A stretch of 64,000 bases of DNA from Xanthomonas bonasiae (GCF_017163705.1 NZ_JAFIWB010000003.1:124001-188000); one strand, 5' to 3'. Positions 1 to 7,926 are shown, counted from the stretch's first letter. Made by a program: numbers and translations. The notes: a model not told the origin generated them from the sequence alone.

Positions 1-580
1 CCAGGCGATCACCGCGATGAAGCTGTCCGCGCACGCGGCGCTGGACGAAACCGATGCCGAGCGCCGCCGCGAAGACCTCGACGAGATCGTGCAGCTGGCC
101 GACAGCAGCATCACCAAGCTGCGCAACCTGTCCACCCTGCTGCGCCCGCCGCAACTGGACGCGCTCGGGCTGGAAGCGGCGCTGCGCTGGCAGGCCGGCA
201 TGCTGTTCCGCGCCTCGCCGGTACGCCTGCAGCTGGAGATCGCCACCCTGCCCGCGCGGCCCAGCGGCGAGGTCGAGCAGGCCTGCTTCCGCATCGCCCA
301 GGAAAGCCTGACCAACGTGCTGCGCCATGCCTGCGCCGGCGAAGTACGCATGGCGCTGAGCGACGAGCAGCACCGGCAGCTGCGCCTGGAGGTGGTCGAC
401 GACGGCGACGGCTTCGATCCGGCCGGACCGCGCGGACTGGGCCTGATCGTGATGCGCGAGCGCGCGCAGAGCGCAGGCGGTACCCTGCAGATCGACACCG
501 CGCCCGGTGCCGGCACGCGGGTGACGCTGTGCCTGCCCTACACGACGGCGGCGACGCCGACGCACCCACCTGGACCCTGA
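1..580 (+). CDS. Sensor histidine kinase, NarX/LiaS type, 3' part only
   Basis: The gene is cut by the left edge of the window. The open frame runs from base 2, and the first visible residues (QAITAMKL) match the segment just after the HDELGQ box of HisKA_3 kinases, so the phospho-accepting His lies just outside. What remains is the end of the dimerisation domain and a complete HATPase_c fold: N-box around QESLTNVLRHA, G1 box DDGDGF, and a GLGLIVMRERA segment. It should autophosphorylate and pass phosphate to a response regulator. The likely partner is the REC-containing protein that starts 5 bases after its stop codon. In X. campestris this position is held by a RavS/RavA-type kinase; I cannot tell which from the fragment. 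The internal ATG at 17 is not the start. Confidence 0.85.
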   Translation, partial: QAITAMKLSAHAALDETDAERRREDLDEIVQLADSSITKLRNLSTLLRPPQLDALGLEAALRWQAGMLFRASPVRLQLEIATLPARPSGEVEQACFRIAQESLTNVLRHACAGEVRMALSDEQHRQLRLEVVDDGDGFDPAGPRGLGLIVMRERAQSAGGTLQIDTAPGAGTRVTLCLPYTTAATPTHPPGP

Positions 581-585
581 AGACG

Positions 586-2310
586 ATGTGGAATCCCGCT
601 GCCCCCGTGCCGCCAGACGACGAACTTCCGTCGCGCCTGGGCGCAGGCCACCCGGCGCTGACCGGCATGATCGCCGAGGCGCTGGCCGGCGGGCCGGGGG
701 TGATGCTGCTGCACATCGACATCGACCACTTCGCCTCGATCAACGAGAACATGAGCGCGGAAGTCGGCGACCACGCGCTGGCGCTGCTGGCGCATCGGCT
801 GCAGGCGCACCTGCGCGGGCGCGGCCTGCTGTGGCGCCACGGCAGCGACGAACTGGTCATGGCGGTGCCGCGCACCGCCGACGTGCCGCCGCCGGAGGCC
901 TTCGCCGAAGAGGTGCGGCAGCAGATCGAACTGCCGCTGTCGGTACTGCCGTACACCTTGTTCATGACCGGCAAGATCGGCGTGAGCCTGTGCCCGGAAC
1001 ACTCCACGCGGCTGTCCACGCTGCTCGACTACGCCGAGGACGCGGTCTACCAGGCCGCGCGCGAAGGCGGCAACATGGTGCGCCTGTACGCGGCCGACGG
1101 CCCGCCCAGCGCGCACAGCGAGAGCATCATCTCGCGGCAGATCGTCGATGCGATCCCCAACGGCGAGCTGCGCCTGCGCTACCAGCCGATGGTCAGCGCC
1201 CGCGACGGCCGCGTGGTCGGCATGGAATCGCTGCTGCGCTGGCAATCGCCGACGCTGGGCATCCTGGTGCCGGAACGGTTCATGCGCACCGCCGAGCGGC
1301 TGGGCGTGATCGTGCAGATCGGTACCTGGGTGATGGAGGGCGCGCTGCGCCAGGCGCGGCTGTGGCGCGACCAGGGCTTCGACGACTTCACCATCGCGGT
1401 CAACGTCTCCACCCTGCAGCTGCTGCGCCCGACCTTCTTCAACGAAGTGATGTCGGCGCTGCAGGCGGCCGGCGTGCCGCCGCAGATGATGGTGCTGGAG
1501 ATCAACGAAAGCGCGCTGACCAACAACGTCAACTTCGTCCACGAGACCCTGGCCAACCTGTGCCGCGAAGGCATCAGCCTGAGCCTGGACAACTTCGGCA
1601 CCGGCGATTCCAGCCTCAGTGCGCTGGTGCGTTATCCGGTGGACAAGCTGAAGATCGACCGCAGCTTCATCAAGAGCGCGCCGGCCGGCAACCGCGAGGC
1701 GGCGATCGCCCGCGCCATCATCGCCATGGGCCACCAGCTGGGCATGGTGGTGATCGCCAACGGCGTCGAATCGCAGGCGCAGCTGGGCTTCCTGCGCCGC
1801 AACGACTGCGACATCTTCCAGGGCTACCTGTTCGGCGAGCCGATGTCGGCCGAAGCCGCGGGCATGGCGTTGCGCCGGCGTTACCTGCGCCCGGAATCGT
1901 TCACCGAGACCCGCCCGGACCGCACGCTGCTGCTGCTCGATGACGAGGAGAACGTGCTGCGCTCGCTGGTGCGCCTGTTCCGCCGCGACGGCTACCGGAT
2001 CCTGGCCGCCGGCAACGTGCGCGACGCCTTCGACCTGCTCGCCACCAACGACGTGCAGGTGATCCTGTCCGACCAGCGCATGTCCGACATGAGCGGCACC
2101 GAGTTCCTGGGCCGGGTGAAGATGCTCTACCCCGACACCATCCGCCTGGTGCTGTCCGGCTACACCGACCTGGCCACCGTCACCGACGCGATCAACCGCG
2201 GCGCGATCTACCGCTTCCTGACCAAGCCCTGGAACGACGACGAACTGCGCGAACACATCCGCCAGGCGTTCCGCACGCACGACGAACAGCGGCGGGATGC
2301 TGGGCCCTGA
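586..2310 (+). CDS. ravR: GGDEF-EAL-REC c-di-GMP regulator, RavR-like
   Basis: A 574-residue soluble protein with GGDEF (about residues 35-180), EAL (about 190-435) and a C-terminal CheY-like receiver (about 445-570, DDEEN start and SDQRM phosphorylation loop). This is the architecture of RavR of X. campestris, which links a histidine kinase to c-di-GMP turnover, virulence and motility. The GGDEF signature is degenerate (HGSDEL). In the EAL domain the first motif reads ESLLRW, the usual DDFGTG reads DNFGTG, and the usual AEGVE reads ANGVE, so two consensus acidic residues are replaced by Asn. Phosphodiesterase activity may be weak or lost. I chose the ATG at 586 because it follows the upstream kinase stop by 5 bases, implying an operon; an in-frame ATG at 529 would overlap the kinase. 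The domain calls are firm and the symbol is inferred from architecture and locus. Confidence 0.8.
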   Translation: MWNPAAPVPPDDELPSRLGAGHPALTGMIAEALAGGPGVMLLHIDIDHFASINENMSAEVGDHALALLAHRLQAHLRGRGLLWRHGSDELVMAVPRTADVPPPEAFAEEVRQQIELPLSVLPYTLFMTGKIGVSLCPEHSTRLSTLLDYAEDAVYQAAREGGNMVRLYAADGPPSAHSESIISRQIVDAIPNGELRLRYQPMVSARDGRVVGMESLLRWQSPTLGILVPERFMRTAERLGVIVQIGTWVMEGALRQARLWRDQGFDDFTIAVNVSTLQLLRPTFFNEVMSALQAAGVPPQMMVLEINESALTNNVNFVHETLANLCREGISLSLDNFGTGDSSLSALVRYPVDKLKIDRSFIKSAPAGNREAAIARAIIAMGHQLGMVVIANGVESQAQLGFLRRNDCDIFQGYLFGEPMSAEAAGMALRRRYLRPESFTETRPDRTLLLLDDEENVLRSLVRLFRRDGYRILAAGNVRDAFDLLATNDVQVILSDQRMSDMSGTEFLGRVKMLYPDTIRLVLSGYTDLATVTDAINRGAIYRFLTKPWNDDELREHIRQAFRTHDEQRRDAGP

Positions 2311-2490
2311 CGGGCCGGGATTGGGCATTCGGGATTCGGGATTCGCTAAAGGGCCGGGATTGGAGATTCGGGATTCGAGATTGGCAAAAGCGTTTGCCGT
2401 TCGCTGTTCCCTTCCTGGCGTACCAACAAGAATGCGGGATGTGCGGCTCTTGCGAATCCCCAATCCCGATTCCCCACTCCCCATTCCCGG
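2311..2490. repeat. Intergenic GGGATTCG repeat cluster between convergent genes
   Basis: The space between two convergent genes is filled with repeated GGGATT-type units (about 2317-2385: GGGATTGGGC, ATTCGGGATTCGGG, GGGATTGGAGATTCGGG) and their inverted counterparts at 2453-2490 (GCGAATCCCCAATCCC, ATTCCCC). Together these can fold into a long imperfect hairpin. The same motif family recurs at 9176-9315. It sits where terminators for both genes are needed, but no U-tract is obvious. Repeats of this type are scattered between genes in xanthomonads; I see no coding capacity here. Confidence 0.7.
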
Positions 2491-3729
2491 CTACTTCGGC
2501 TGCCTCACCGGAATCACGATCCGGAAGCTGGAGCCCTCGCCGACGGTGCTGGTCACGTCGATGCGGCCGTGGTGCTTGTTGATGATGCCGTAGGAGATCG
2601 ACAGGCCCAGGCCGGTGCCGCTGCCGACCGGCTTGGTGGTGAAGAACGGGTCGAAGATGCGCTGCAGCAGGTCCGCCGGGATGCCGGCGCCGGAGTCCTT
2701 GAACTCGATCCAGACCTCCTCGCCGTCCTGGCCGGTGCTGACCACGATGGTGCCGCGCTCGCCGATCGCCTGGCCGGCGTTGAGCAGCAGGTTCATGTAC
2801 ACCTGGTTGAGCTCGGACGGCAGGCACTCGACCAGCGGCAGGTTGCCGTAGTGGCGGTCCAGGGTGACCTTGTACTTGAGCTCGTTCCAGATGATGTTGA
2901 TCGTGGACTCGAGCCCGGAATGCAGGTCCACCAGCTTCCACGATTCCTCGCGGCCGGAGTACGAGAAATCCTTGAGGTCGCGCACGATGCGCGTCACCCG
3001 CTCGATGCCTTCGCGCGACTCGGCCATCAGCTGCGGCAGGTCGCGGCTGATGAAGTCGATGTCGAAGCGGTTGCGGATGTCGTCGATTTCCGGGATCAGC
3101 GCCTTGGGATCGGGCGCGCGCAAGGCGCGCTCGTAGGCTTCGATCAGGGTGAACAGGCTGCGCAGGTATTCCTGCAGGCTGCCCAGGTTGGAATGCACGT
3201 AGCCGATCGGGTTGTTGATCTCGTGCGCGACGCCGGCGGCGAGCTGGCCGATCGAGGCCATCTTCTCCGACTGCAGCAGTTTTTCCTGCGCGCCGTTGAG
3301 GCGCAGATAGGCCTGGCGCAACTCGGCGTGGCGCTGCTGCAGTTCCTGTTCGTAGTCCTGCTGGCCTTCGATGCCCTGGATCAGCACCAGAAAGTGGCCA
3401 TCGTCGCCGTCGGCATGGAAATACAGATGCGCCAGCACCACGTGTTCTTCGGTCGGCAGGCTGCCGCTCCAGCGGCCATGGCTGCGCGCCTGCGACAGCG
3501 CATCGCTGGGCAGCCACTGCGCCAGGCGCTCGCCCAGGGCGCAGTCGTCGAAGACTTCGGCATTGCACAGGTGGCCGCGCGCGGCGCTGTTGGCCAGCAG
3601 CAGGCGGCCGTCGGCGCGGAACAGCACCAGGCCTTCGTCGATCAGCTCGCTCAGCGCGAGCAAGCTCTTGCGCGAAGGCAACGGCACCGTGTCGGTGTAA
3701 TCGGGATCGGCGAAATTCACGAAAGGCAA
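2491..3729 (-). CDS. PAS-domain sensor histidine kinase
   Basis: A 412-residue kinase with no clear membrane segment. The N-terminal region (about 20-125) looks like a PAS sensor fold, followed by a coiled-coil linker (about 125-155). The HisKA box is GVAHEINNP with the phospho-acceptor His at 169. The ATPase domain has an N-box (NQVYMNLLLNAGQAI), G1 DSGAGI, an F-box (FDPFFTTK) and G2 GTGLGLSI. It is therefore a complete, probably active cytoplasmic kinase. It converges on the RavR-like gene and matches the ravS/ravA/ravR neighbourhood of X. campestris, so signalling to that regulator is plausible but inferred. The ATG at 3729 fits the start of the PAS region and lies a short distance below a -10-like element. 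Confidence 0.85.
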   Translation of the reverse strand: MPFVNFADPDYTDTVPLPSRKSLLALSELIDEGLVLFRADGRLLLANSAARGHLCNAEVFDDCALGERLAQWLPSDALSQARSHGRWSGSLPTEEHVVLAHLYFHADGDDGHFLVLIQGIEGQQDYEQELQQRHAELRQAYLRLNGAQEKLLQSEKMASIGQLAAGVAHEINNPIGYVHSNLGSLQEYLRSLFTLIEAYERALRAPDPKALIPEIDDIRNRFDIDFISRDLPQLMAESREGIERVTRIVRDLKDFSYSGREESWKLVDLHSGLESTINIIWNELKYKVTLDRHYGNLPLVECLPSELNQVYMNLLLNAGQAIGERGTIVVSTGQDGEEVWIEFKDSGAGIPADLLQRIFDPFFTTKPVGSGTGLGLSISYGIINKHHGRIDVTSTVGEGSSFRIVIPVRQPK

Positions 3730-3749
3730 CGGGTAACGAGCGGACGCTC

Positions 3750-3755
3750 AATATA
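3750..3755 (-). promoter_or_regulatory. Candidate -10 box for the PAS kinase gene
   Basis: On the minus strand the sequence reads TATATT, about 20 bases before the kinase start codon. It is one of few AT-rich hexamers here. No convincing -35 partner is visible, so this is a weak call. Confidence 0.3.
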
Positions 3756-3782
3756 CGCCGATGCCATCGCCAGGTGCGTGGA

Positions 3783-3801
3783 TGCCGGCACATGGCCGGC
3801 A
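3783..3801. terminator. GC-rich hairpin between flgN and the kinase gene
   Basis: TGCCGGC (3783-3789) and GCCGGCA (3795-3801) form a perfect 7-bp stem with a 5-base loop, beyond the 3' end of flgN and before the kinase on the same strand. There is no T-run, so intrinsic termination would be weak; it may only stabilise the flgN transcript end. Confidence 0.35.
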
Positions 3802-3824
3802 CGCGGTGACGCGCCTGGCGTTTC

Positions 3825-4169
3825 TCAGGCGATCGCCAGCGGGCGGCTCATCCGCAAGGTGCTGGACTGGCCATTGGCATCGTAGGACGAGGCGCTCTCG
3901 CTGCGCCCCAGATGCCGCAGCGCCCAGTTGACCTCGCGCCGCCGCCGCGACAGCAACGCGCCGTTGGCGCGGTTGGCGTCGGCCAGCTGGCGCAGCAGCG
4001 ATTCGGCCTCGGCACCGGCCGGCACGTTGGCCTCCAGCGCCCGCAGCGCGGCCAGCTTGTCGCCGGTCGCCTGCATCAGGCCTTCCACGTTGTGATCCAA
4101 CAACGCCTGCCGTTCGCCGGCGAGTGCGTCGCTGAGCTGCTGCAAGGGGTTGGTCACGGTCGTGTTCAT
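3825..4169 (-). CDS. flgN: FlgN, export chaperone for FlgK and FlgL
   Basis: A 114-residue, mostly helical protein (PLQQLSDALAGERQALLDHN, then an Ala/Leu/Arg-rich coiled region), the size and pattern of FlgN. FlgN binds the hook-filament junction proteins FlgK and FlgL and delivers them to the flagellar export apparatus; both clients are encoded further along in this window. It begins inside the end of flgM with a 4-base ATGA overlap, so the pair is translationally coupled. FlgN proteins are weakly conserved, so the call relies on length, helix pattern and the flgA-flgM-flgN order. Confidence 0.85.
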   Translation of the reverse strand: MNTTVTNPLQQLSDALAGERQALLDHNVEGLMQATGDKLAALRALEANVPAGAEAESLLRQLADANRANGALLSRRRREVNWALRHLGRSESASSYDANGQSSTLRMSRPLAIA

Positions 4170-4483
4170 GCGCTGAGCTGCTGGTCCATCTGCAGCATGC
4201 GGTTGGCGATCACGTCGGGGTTGATCTGGTAGCTGCCGCTCTGCAGCGCGCCGCGCACCGACTCGACGCGGTTGCTGTCCACCGCCGGCGCCGCCGCCAG
4301 CTCGCGCTGCAGGCTTTGCAGCCCGGACGCTTCGCCGGTCAGGCGCAGACTGTCGGTCGCGGCCGTGGCGCCCACCGCATTCGTCTTGCCGTCCTCGGAC
4401 GCGCCGGAGGCGGCCTTGGTGTTGACGGTCGACGTGCGAAGGGTGGCCTGGGTCGGCGAATTCCCTTCAATTTTCTGGCTCAT
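4166..4483 (-). CDS. flgM: FlgM, anti-sigma-28 factor
   Basis: A 105-residue protein with a low-complexity, Ser/Thr/Ala-rich N-terminal half (intrinsically disordered in this family) and a C-terminal region carrying the FlgM signature: DSNRVESVRGALQSGSYQI followed by NPDVIANRML. FlgM binds FliA (sigma-28) until the hook is finished and is then secreted, releasing late gene expression. A sigma-28 promoter lies directly upstream, giving the feedback loop in which FliA makes its own inhibitor. The gene overlaps flgN by 4 bases and follows flgA on the same strand. Confidence 0.93.
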   Translation of the reverse strand: MSQKIEGNSPTQATLRTSTVNTKAASGASEDGKTNAVGATAATDSLRLTGEASGLQSLQRELAAAPAVDSNRVESVRGALQSGSYQINPDVIANRMLQMDQQLSA

Positions 4484-4512
4484 GACGAAATCCTGCTACG
4501 GGTTCGGTGTAG

Positions 4513-4539
4513 GTAACGGCCCTACACCGACGAACTTTA
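4513..4539 (-). promoter_or_regulatory. Sigma-28 (FliA) promoter of flgM, inside a palindrome
   Basis: On the minus strand: TAAAGTTC (4539-4532), 11 bases, then GCCGTTAC (4520-4513). It is close to TAAAGTTT-N11-GCCGATAA and ends about 30 bases before the flgM start. An inverted repeat CGGTGTAG / CTACACCG (4505-4512 and 4522-4529) covers the spacer, the -10 and the probable start site, so a dimeric DNA-binding protein or a 5'-end hairpin could act here. Confidence 0.8.
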
Positions 4540-4548
4540 GGCCAGATC

Positions 4549-5193
4549 TCAACGCGTCACAAAAACGTCGCCATTTTGTGACACGGTTCCCTGAACGACG
4601 CGGCGAGACGACAGGTTTTCGACGGTCACCCGCTCGTTCTCGCCGCCGTCGCTGAGCGCGCGCCCCGCCATGCGCACTTCCAGCGCCCCGTTGCGCGCCA
4701 CCAGCGCCACATTGTCGCCGCGCCGCACCAGCCGCTGCGCGACCAGATCGCTGGCCGACAGCAAGGTGCCGGCCGGCAGGGTGCGCCGCACCACCCTGCC
4801 GATCGCCGCGGCCGGATCGGTCATTGCCGCACCGACGATCCGCGCCGCGTCGCGCCTTTCGACGACCATATCAGCGGCACCGACGGTTTCTCCAGCGGCC
4901 AGGCCGCGGCCCAGCACCAGCACGTTCTGCAGGCGCCGCACCTTGACCGGCACGAACAGGCGCCAGCCGGCCTCGCGCGGACAACTCACTTCCACTGTCG
5001 TGGTCCCGGTCGGCTGCGCCTGCAGCGACACCGGGCACAGCGGCACGCGCACCGACGGGTCCAGCGTCGCCTCGGCTTCGGCATCGGCGCCAAGGGTGGA
5101 CAGCGCCGCGGCGCGGATCGAATCCACCGATTGGAATTCCGCGGCCCAGGCCGGCATCGCCGCCAGCAGGACCACTAACAGGATCAGGCGCAT
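4549..5193 (-). CDS. flgA: FlgA, periplasmic P-ring chaperone
   Basis: A 214-residue protein with a Sec signal peptide (MRLILLVVLLAAMPAWA, cleavage after AWA). The mature part has the SAF/ChapFlgA pattern: AAGETVGAADMVVERRDAAR, then a repeat around LPAGTLLSASDLVAQRLVRRGD. FlgA assists assembly of FlgI into the periplasmic P ring. The frame is open upstream to an ATG at 5310, but the ATG at 5193 gives a proper signal peptide and leaves room for the sigma-54 element at 5229-5243, so 5193 is preferred. It is divergent from cheV and is the first gene of flgA-flgM-flgN. Confidence 0.92.
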   Translation of the reverse strand: MRLILLVVLLAAMPAWAAEFQSVDSIRAAALSTLGADAEAEATLDPSVRVPLCPVSLQAQPTGTTTVEVSCPREAGWRLFVPVKVRRLQNVLVLGRGLAAGETVGAADMVVERRDAARIVGAAMTDPAAAIGRVVRRTLPAGTLLSASDLVAQRLVRRGDNVALVARNGALEVRMAGRALSDGGENERVTVENLSSRRVVQGTVSQNGDVFVTR

Positions 5194-5228
5194 GGCCGTC
5201 TCTCTTATGAAGGTGTCGCCAGTCCCAT

Positions 5229-5243
5229 GCAAAGCGCGTGCCG
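5229..5243 (-). promoter_or_regulatory. Sigma-54 promoter of flgA
   Basis: The minus strand reads CGGCAC-N5-TTGCA with GG and GC ten bases apart, a good -24/-12 element, about 35 bases before the flgA start at 5193. It implies RpoN2/FleQ control of flgA. Confidence 0.7.
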
Positions 5244-5273
5244 CAATTCGCGCCCCTCGCCGACAGCCCGGCC

Positions 5274-5301
5274 TCAAGTTCCGCCGCGAAGGCGCCGATA
5301 T
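5274..5301 (+). promoter_or_regulatory. Sigma-28-like promoter overlapping the cheV start
   Basis: TCAAGTTC begins at 5274 and GCCGATAT occupies 5294-5301, with 16 bases between TCAA and the -10. The -10 box includes the first two bases of the ATG at 5300. If it is used, transcription would start near 5308 and the message would be almost leaderless, starting at the in-frame ATG at 5309. Confidence 0.5.
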
Positions 5302-6253
5302 GAACCCCATGTCTCATGACCTGCTCAACCGAATCGACCAGCGCACCCGCTTGGCGGGCCACAATCGGCTTGCCCTGCTGCTGTTCCGGCTGGGCGGCCG
5401 TCAGCTTTTTGGCGTGAACGTCTTCAAGGTGCAGGAAGTGCTGCGCCGGCCGGAGCTGTTCCAGGTGCCGGGGCTGCCACTGCAATTCTCCGGGGTCGCC
5501 GATGTGCGCGGCCGTTCGGTGCCGGTGCTCGATCTGGGCCTGGCGATCGGCCATCCGGAACGCGAGACGCAGGCCGACAAGGCGCCCGGCTACCTGGTGG
5601 TCACCGAGTTCAACCGCTCGGTGCAGGGCTTCCTGGTCAGCGGCGTGGAGCGCATCGTCAACATCGCGGTGGAGGACATCCATCCGCCGCCGGAACTGGG
5701 CGCCGAATCCAGCTACCTGACCGCGGTGACCCGCTTCCAGGGCGAGCTGATCCAGGTCATCGACGTGGAAAGCGTGCTGGCCGACATCGCCCAGAACCGC
5801 ACCGAGGCGCTGATCGACCCGTCGCTGGCGCTCACCGGCTCGCAGCTGCAGGTGCTGGTGGTGGACGACTCACGCGTGGCGCGGCAACAGATCCGCAGCG
5901 TGCTCGACCAGCTCGGGGTCGGCGCCACCCTGCTGTCCGACGGCCGCCAGGCCCTGGACCACCTCCTGCAGATCCACGCCGGCGGCGAGAATCCGGCCGA
6001 CCGCTACGCCATGGTGATCTCCGACATCGAGATGCCGGCGATGGACGGCTATACGCTGACGACGGAAATCCGGCGCCACCCCGGCCTGGCCGGCCTGTAC
6101 GTGCTGCTGCACACCTCGCTGTCGGGGGTGTTCAACAACGCCATGGTCGAGCGCGTCGGCGCCAACGCCTTCGTCGCCAAGTACAGCCCGCACGAACTGG
6201 CCGATTACGTGCTGGCGCGGCTGCGGGTGGTCGCCGAGGCCCAGGCCGCCTAG
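5300..6253 (+). CDS. cheV: CheV, CheW-receiver chemotaxis coupling protein
   Basis: A 317-residue cytoplasmic protein with an N-terminal CheW domain (about 15-160, including DVRGRSVPVLDLGLAIG) and a C-terminal receiver (about 180-310) with VVDDSR, the phospho-Asp in ISDIEMPAMDGY and the conserved Lys in FVAKYSP. CheV couples chemoreceptors to CheA and is tuned by phosphorylation. The ATG at 5300 has a GAAGG ribosome site 7 bases upstream; the second ATG at 5309 is also possible because a sigma-28-like -10 box runs into the first. It is divergent from flgA and is followed by the sigma-54-driven flg operon. Confidence 0.93.
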   Translation: MNPMSHDLLNRIDQRTRLAGHNRLALLLFRLGGRQLFGVNVFKVQEVLRRPELFQVPGLPLQFSGVADVRGRSVPVLDLGLAIGHPERETQADKAPGYLVVTEFNRSVQGFLVSGVERIVNIAVEDIHPPPELGAESSYLTAVTRFQGELIQVIDVESVLADIAQNRTEALIDPSLALTGSQLQVLVVDDSRVARQQIRSVLDQLGVGATLLSDGRQALDHLLQIHAGGENPADRYAMVISDIEMPAMDGYTLTTEIRRHPGLAGLYVLLHTSLSGVFNNAMVERVGANAFVAKYSPHELADYVLARLRVVAEAQAA

Positions 6254-6355
6254 CGTTTCGCGGCCCCGGCGCGACGCCGGGCGCCCAGCAGCACGCCTTC
6301 CGCCGCAATGGCGAAGGCCGTTCCCCCGCGCCGCACGGCGCGCGCACCCCGGTTC

Positions 6356-6370
6356 TGGCACAGACCTTGC
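6356..6370 (+). promoter_or_regulatory. Sigma-54 promoter of the flgB operon
   Basis: TGGCAC-N5-TTGC, an exact match to the -24/-12 consensus, 34 bases before the flgB ATG at 6404. It should drive flgBCDE at least. Confidence 0.85.
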
Positions 6371-6403
6371 CTGTACTCCTGCAACGAACCGCGGGAGCGC
6401 GCC

Positions 6404-6805
6404 ATGCCCAATCTGATTTCATCCTACCTAGGTGTCCACGGCGACGCCCTGCCGCTGCGCGAGCAACGGATGAAGCTGATCGCCAGCAACCTCAGCAATG
6501 TCGACACGCCCGGCTACAAGGCGCAGGACCTGGATTTCGACGCGGCGATGCGCGCCGCGCAGGGCCAGCGCGACGGCAGCCAGATGCAGGTCACCGACAG
6601 CCGCCACATCGCGGTCGGCGGCAGCACCGGGCTGAATCCGTTCCAGGTCACCCGCGAGGCCAACCAGCCCAGCCTCGACGGCAATACCGTCGATGCGGAC
6701 ACCGAACGCGCCGCCTACGGCCGCGCCGCGCTGGAATACCGCGCCTCGCTGAGCTTCGTCGAATCCAAGGTGCGCAGCATGCTCACCGCGATCACAGGCC
6801 AATAA
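6404..6805 (+). CDS. flgB: FlgB, proximal rod protein
   Basis: A 133-residue rod protein with the family pattern of an N-terminal heptad segment (LREQRMKLIASNLSNVDTPG, the flagellar rod/hook signature) and a C-terminal helix. FlgB polymerises just above the MS ring. The ATG at 6404 has GGGAG about 7 bases upstream and lies downstream of the sigma-54 element. An in-frame ATG at 6308 precedes the promoter and is rejected. The stop is followed after 2 bases by flgC, so the genes are co-transcribed. Confidence 0.95.
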   Translation: MPNLISSYLGVHGDALPLREQRMKLIASNLSNVDTPGYKAQDLDFDAAMRAAQGQRDGSQMQVTDSRHIAVGGSTGLNPFQVTREANQPSLDGNTVDADTERAAYGRAALEYRASLSFVESKVRSMLTAITGQ

Positions 6806-6807
6806 GC

Positions 6808-7215
6808 ATGAGCAATCTGCCGATTTTCGACGTCGCCGGCTCCGCGCTGCAAGCGCAGTCGGTGCGCCTGAGCACCATCGCCAGCAACCTGGCCAACGCC
6901 GATTCGGTGGCCGGGTCGGCCGAAGCGGCCTACAAGCCGATCGAGCCGATCTTCCAGGCGGTGCGCAACCCGCACGACAGCAGCCTGACCGCGGTCAACG
7001 TCAAGGAAATCACCCAGAGCAAGGATCCGCCGATCAAGCGCTACGAGCCCGGCCATCCGCTCGCCGACGCCGACGGCTACATCTACTCGCCGGACGTGGA
7101 CCCGGTGTCGCAGATGGTCAACCTGATCTCCGCCTCGCGCAATTACCAGGCAGGCGTGGAAGTCCTCAACACCGCCAAGGAACTGGCGTTGGCCACCTTG
7201 TCCATGGGCCGCTGA
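6808..7215 (+). CDS. flgC: FlgC, proximal rod protein
   Basis: A 135-residue protein with the N-terminal rod motif (LSTIASNLANADS) and a C-terminal Flg_bbr segment (MVNLISASRNYQAGVEVLNTAKEL) as in other FlgC. It builds the proximal rod with FlgB and FlgF. The gene starts 2 bases after flgB. The usual length for the family is about 135 residues, so it looks complete. Confidence 0.95.
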   Translation: MSNLPIFDVAGSALQAQSVRLSTIASNLANADSVAGSAEAAYKPIEPIFQAVRNPHDSSLTAVNVKEITQSKDPPIKRYEPGHPLADADGYIYSPDVDPVSQMVNLISASRNYQAGVEVLNTAKELALATLSMGR

Positions 7216-7254
7216 GCCCTCCCCTCCCGCCGCCTAACGGCCTAGGACGTACTG

Positions 7255-7926
7255 ATGAGCACCGTTTCCAGCGACATCTATTCCAGCCTCGGATTGACCG
7301 CCTCCAGCACCACCAGCACGTCCAACAAGTCCTCGTCGCTGGACCAGGCCGACTTTCTGAAGCTGATGACCGAGCAATTGCAGCACCAGGACCCGCTCAA
7401 GCCGATGGACAACAGCCAGATGGTCTCGCAGATGGCGCAGCTGTCCACCGTGCAGGGCATCGGCGACCTCAACAAGACCGTGACCGCGCTATCCGATTCG
7501 ATGAGCACCGACCAGATCCTGCGCGGCGCGCAGCTGGTCGGGCACAAAGTGCTGGTGCCGTCGGCGACGATGCCGCTGGGCAGCGACGGCGGCACCACCG
7601 GCGTGATCGCCGCGCCCAGCGCAGGCATCGTCAACCTCACCGTCACCGATGCCAACGGCAACGCGGTCAAGCAGATCAGCGTCACCGCCAGCAAGGCCGG
7701 CGAAGTCAATTTCAGTTGGGACGGCACCAACACCGCCGGCGAGCGCATGCCGGCCGGCGCCTATGGCGTCACCGCCACGCATACCGACAGCAAGGGCACC
7801 AACACCGCGCTGTCCACCTACGTCCAGGCCCCGGTCGAGAGCGCCACCATCGGCTCGGACGGCATCTACCTCGACCTGACCGGGCTGGGCACCGCCCCGC
7901 TCGCCAACGTGCTCCGCGTCAGCTGA
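7255..7926 (+). CDS. flgD: FlgD, hook-cap scaffold
   Basis: A 223-residue protein. The N-terminal FlgD region has LDQADFLKLMTEQLQHQDPL and MDNSQMVSQMAQLSTVQGI, and the C-terminal part is a beta-rich FlgD Ig/Tudor-like domain (SWDGTNTAGERMPAGAYGV). FlgD caps the growing hook and guides FlgE polymerisation. A TAGGA ribosome site precedes the ATG. It lies between flgC and flgE in the usual order. Confidence 0.95.
   Translation: MSTVSSDIYSSLGLTASSTTSTSNKSSSLDQADFLKLMTEQLQHQDPLKPMDNSQMVSQMAQLSTVQGIGDLNKTVTALSDSMSTDQILRGAQLVGHKVLVPSATMPLGSDGGTTGVIAAPSAGIVNLTVTDANGNAVKQISVTASKAGEVNFSWDGTNTAGERMPAGAYGVTATHTDSKGTNTALSTYVQAPVESATIGSDGIYLDLTGLGTAPLANVLRVS

Noticed and set aside
538-2484. 648-residue open frame on the minus strand opposite the RavR-like gene
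   Set aside because: High-GC shadow: the plus-strand frame has clear domains, while the antisense translation is His/Gln/Val/Arg-rich with no motif.
5194-5310. Longer FlgA starting at 5310
   Set aside because: It would bury the signal peptide and read through the sigma-54 promoter; the ATG at 5193 gives a normal Sec signal.
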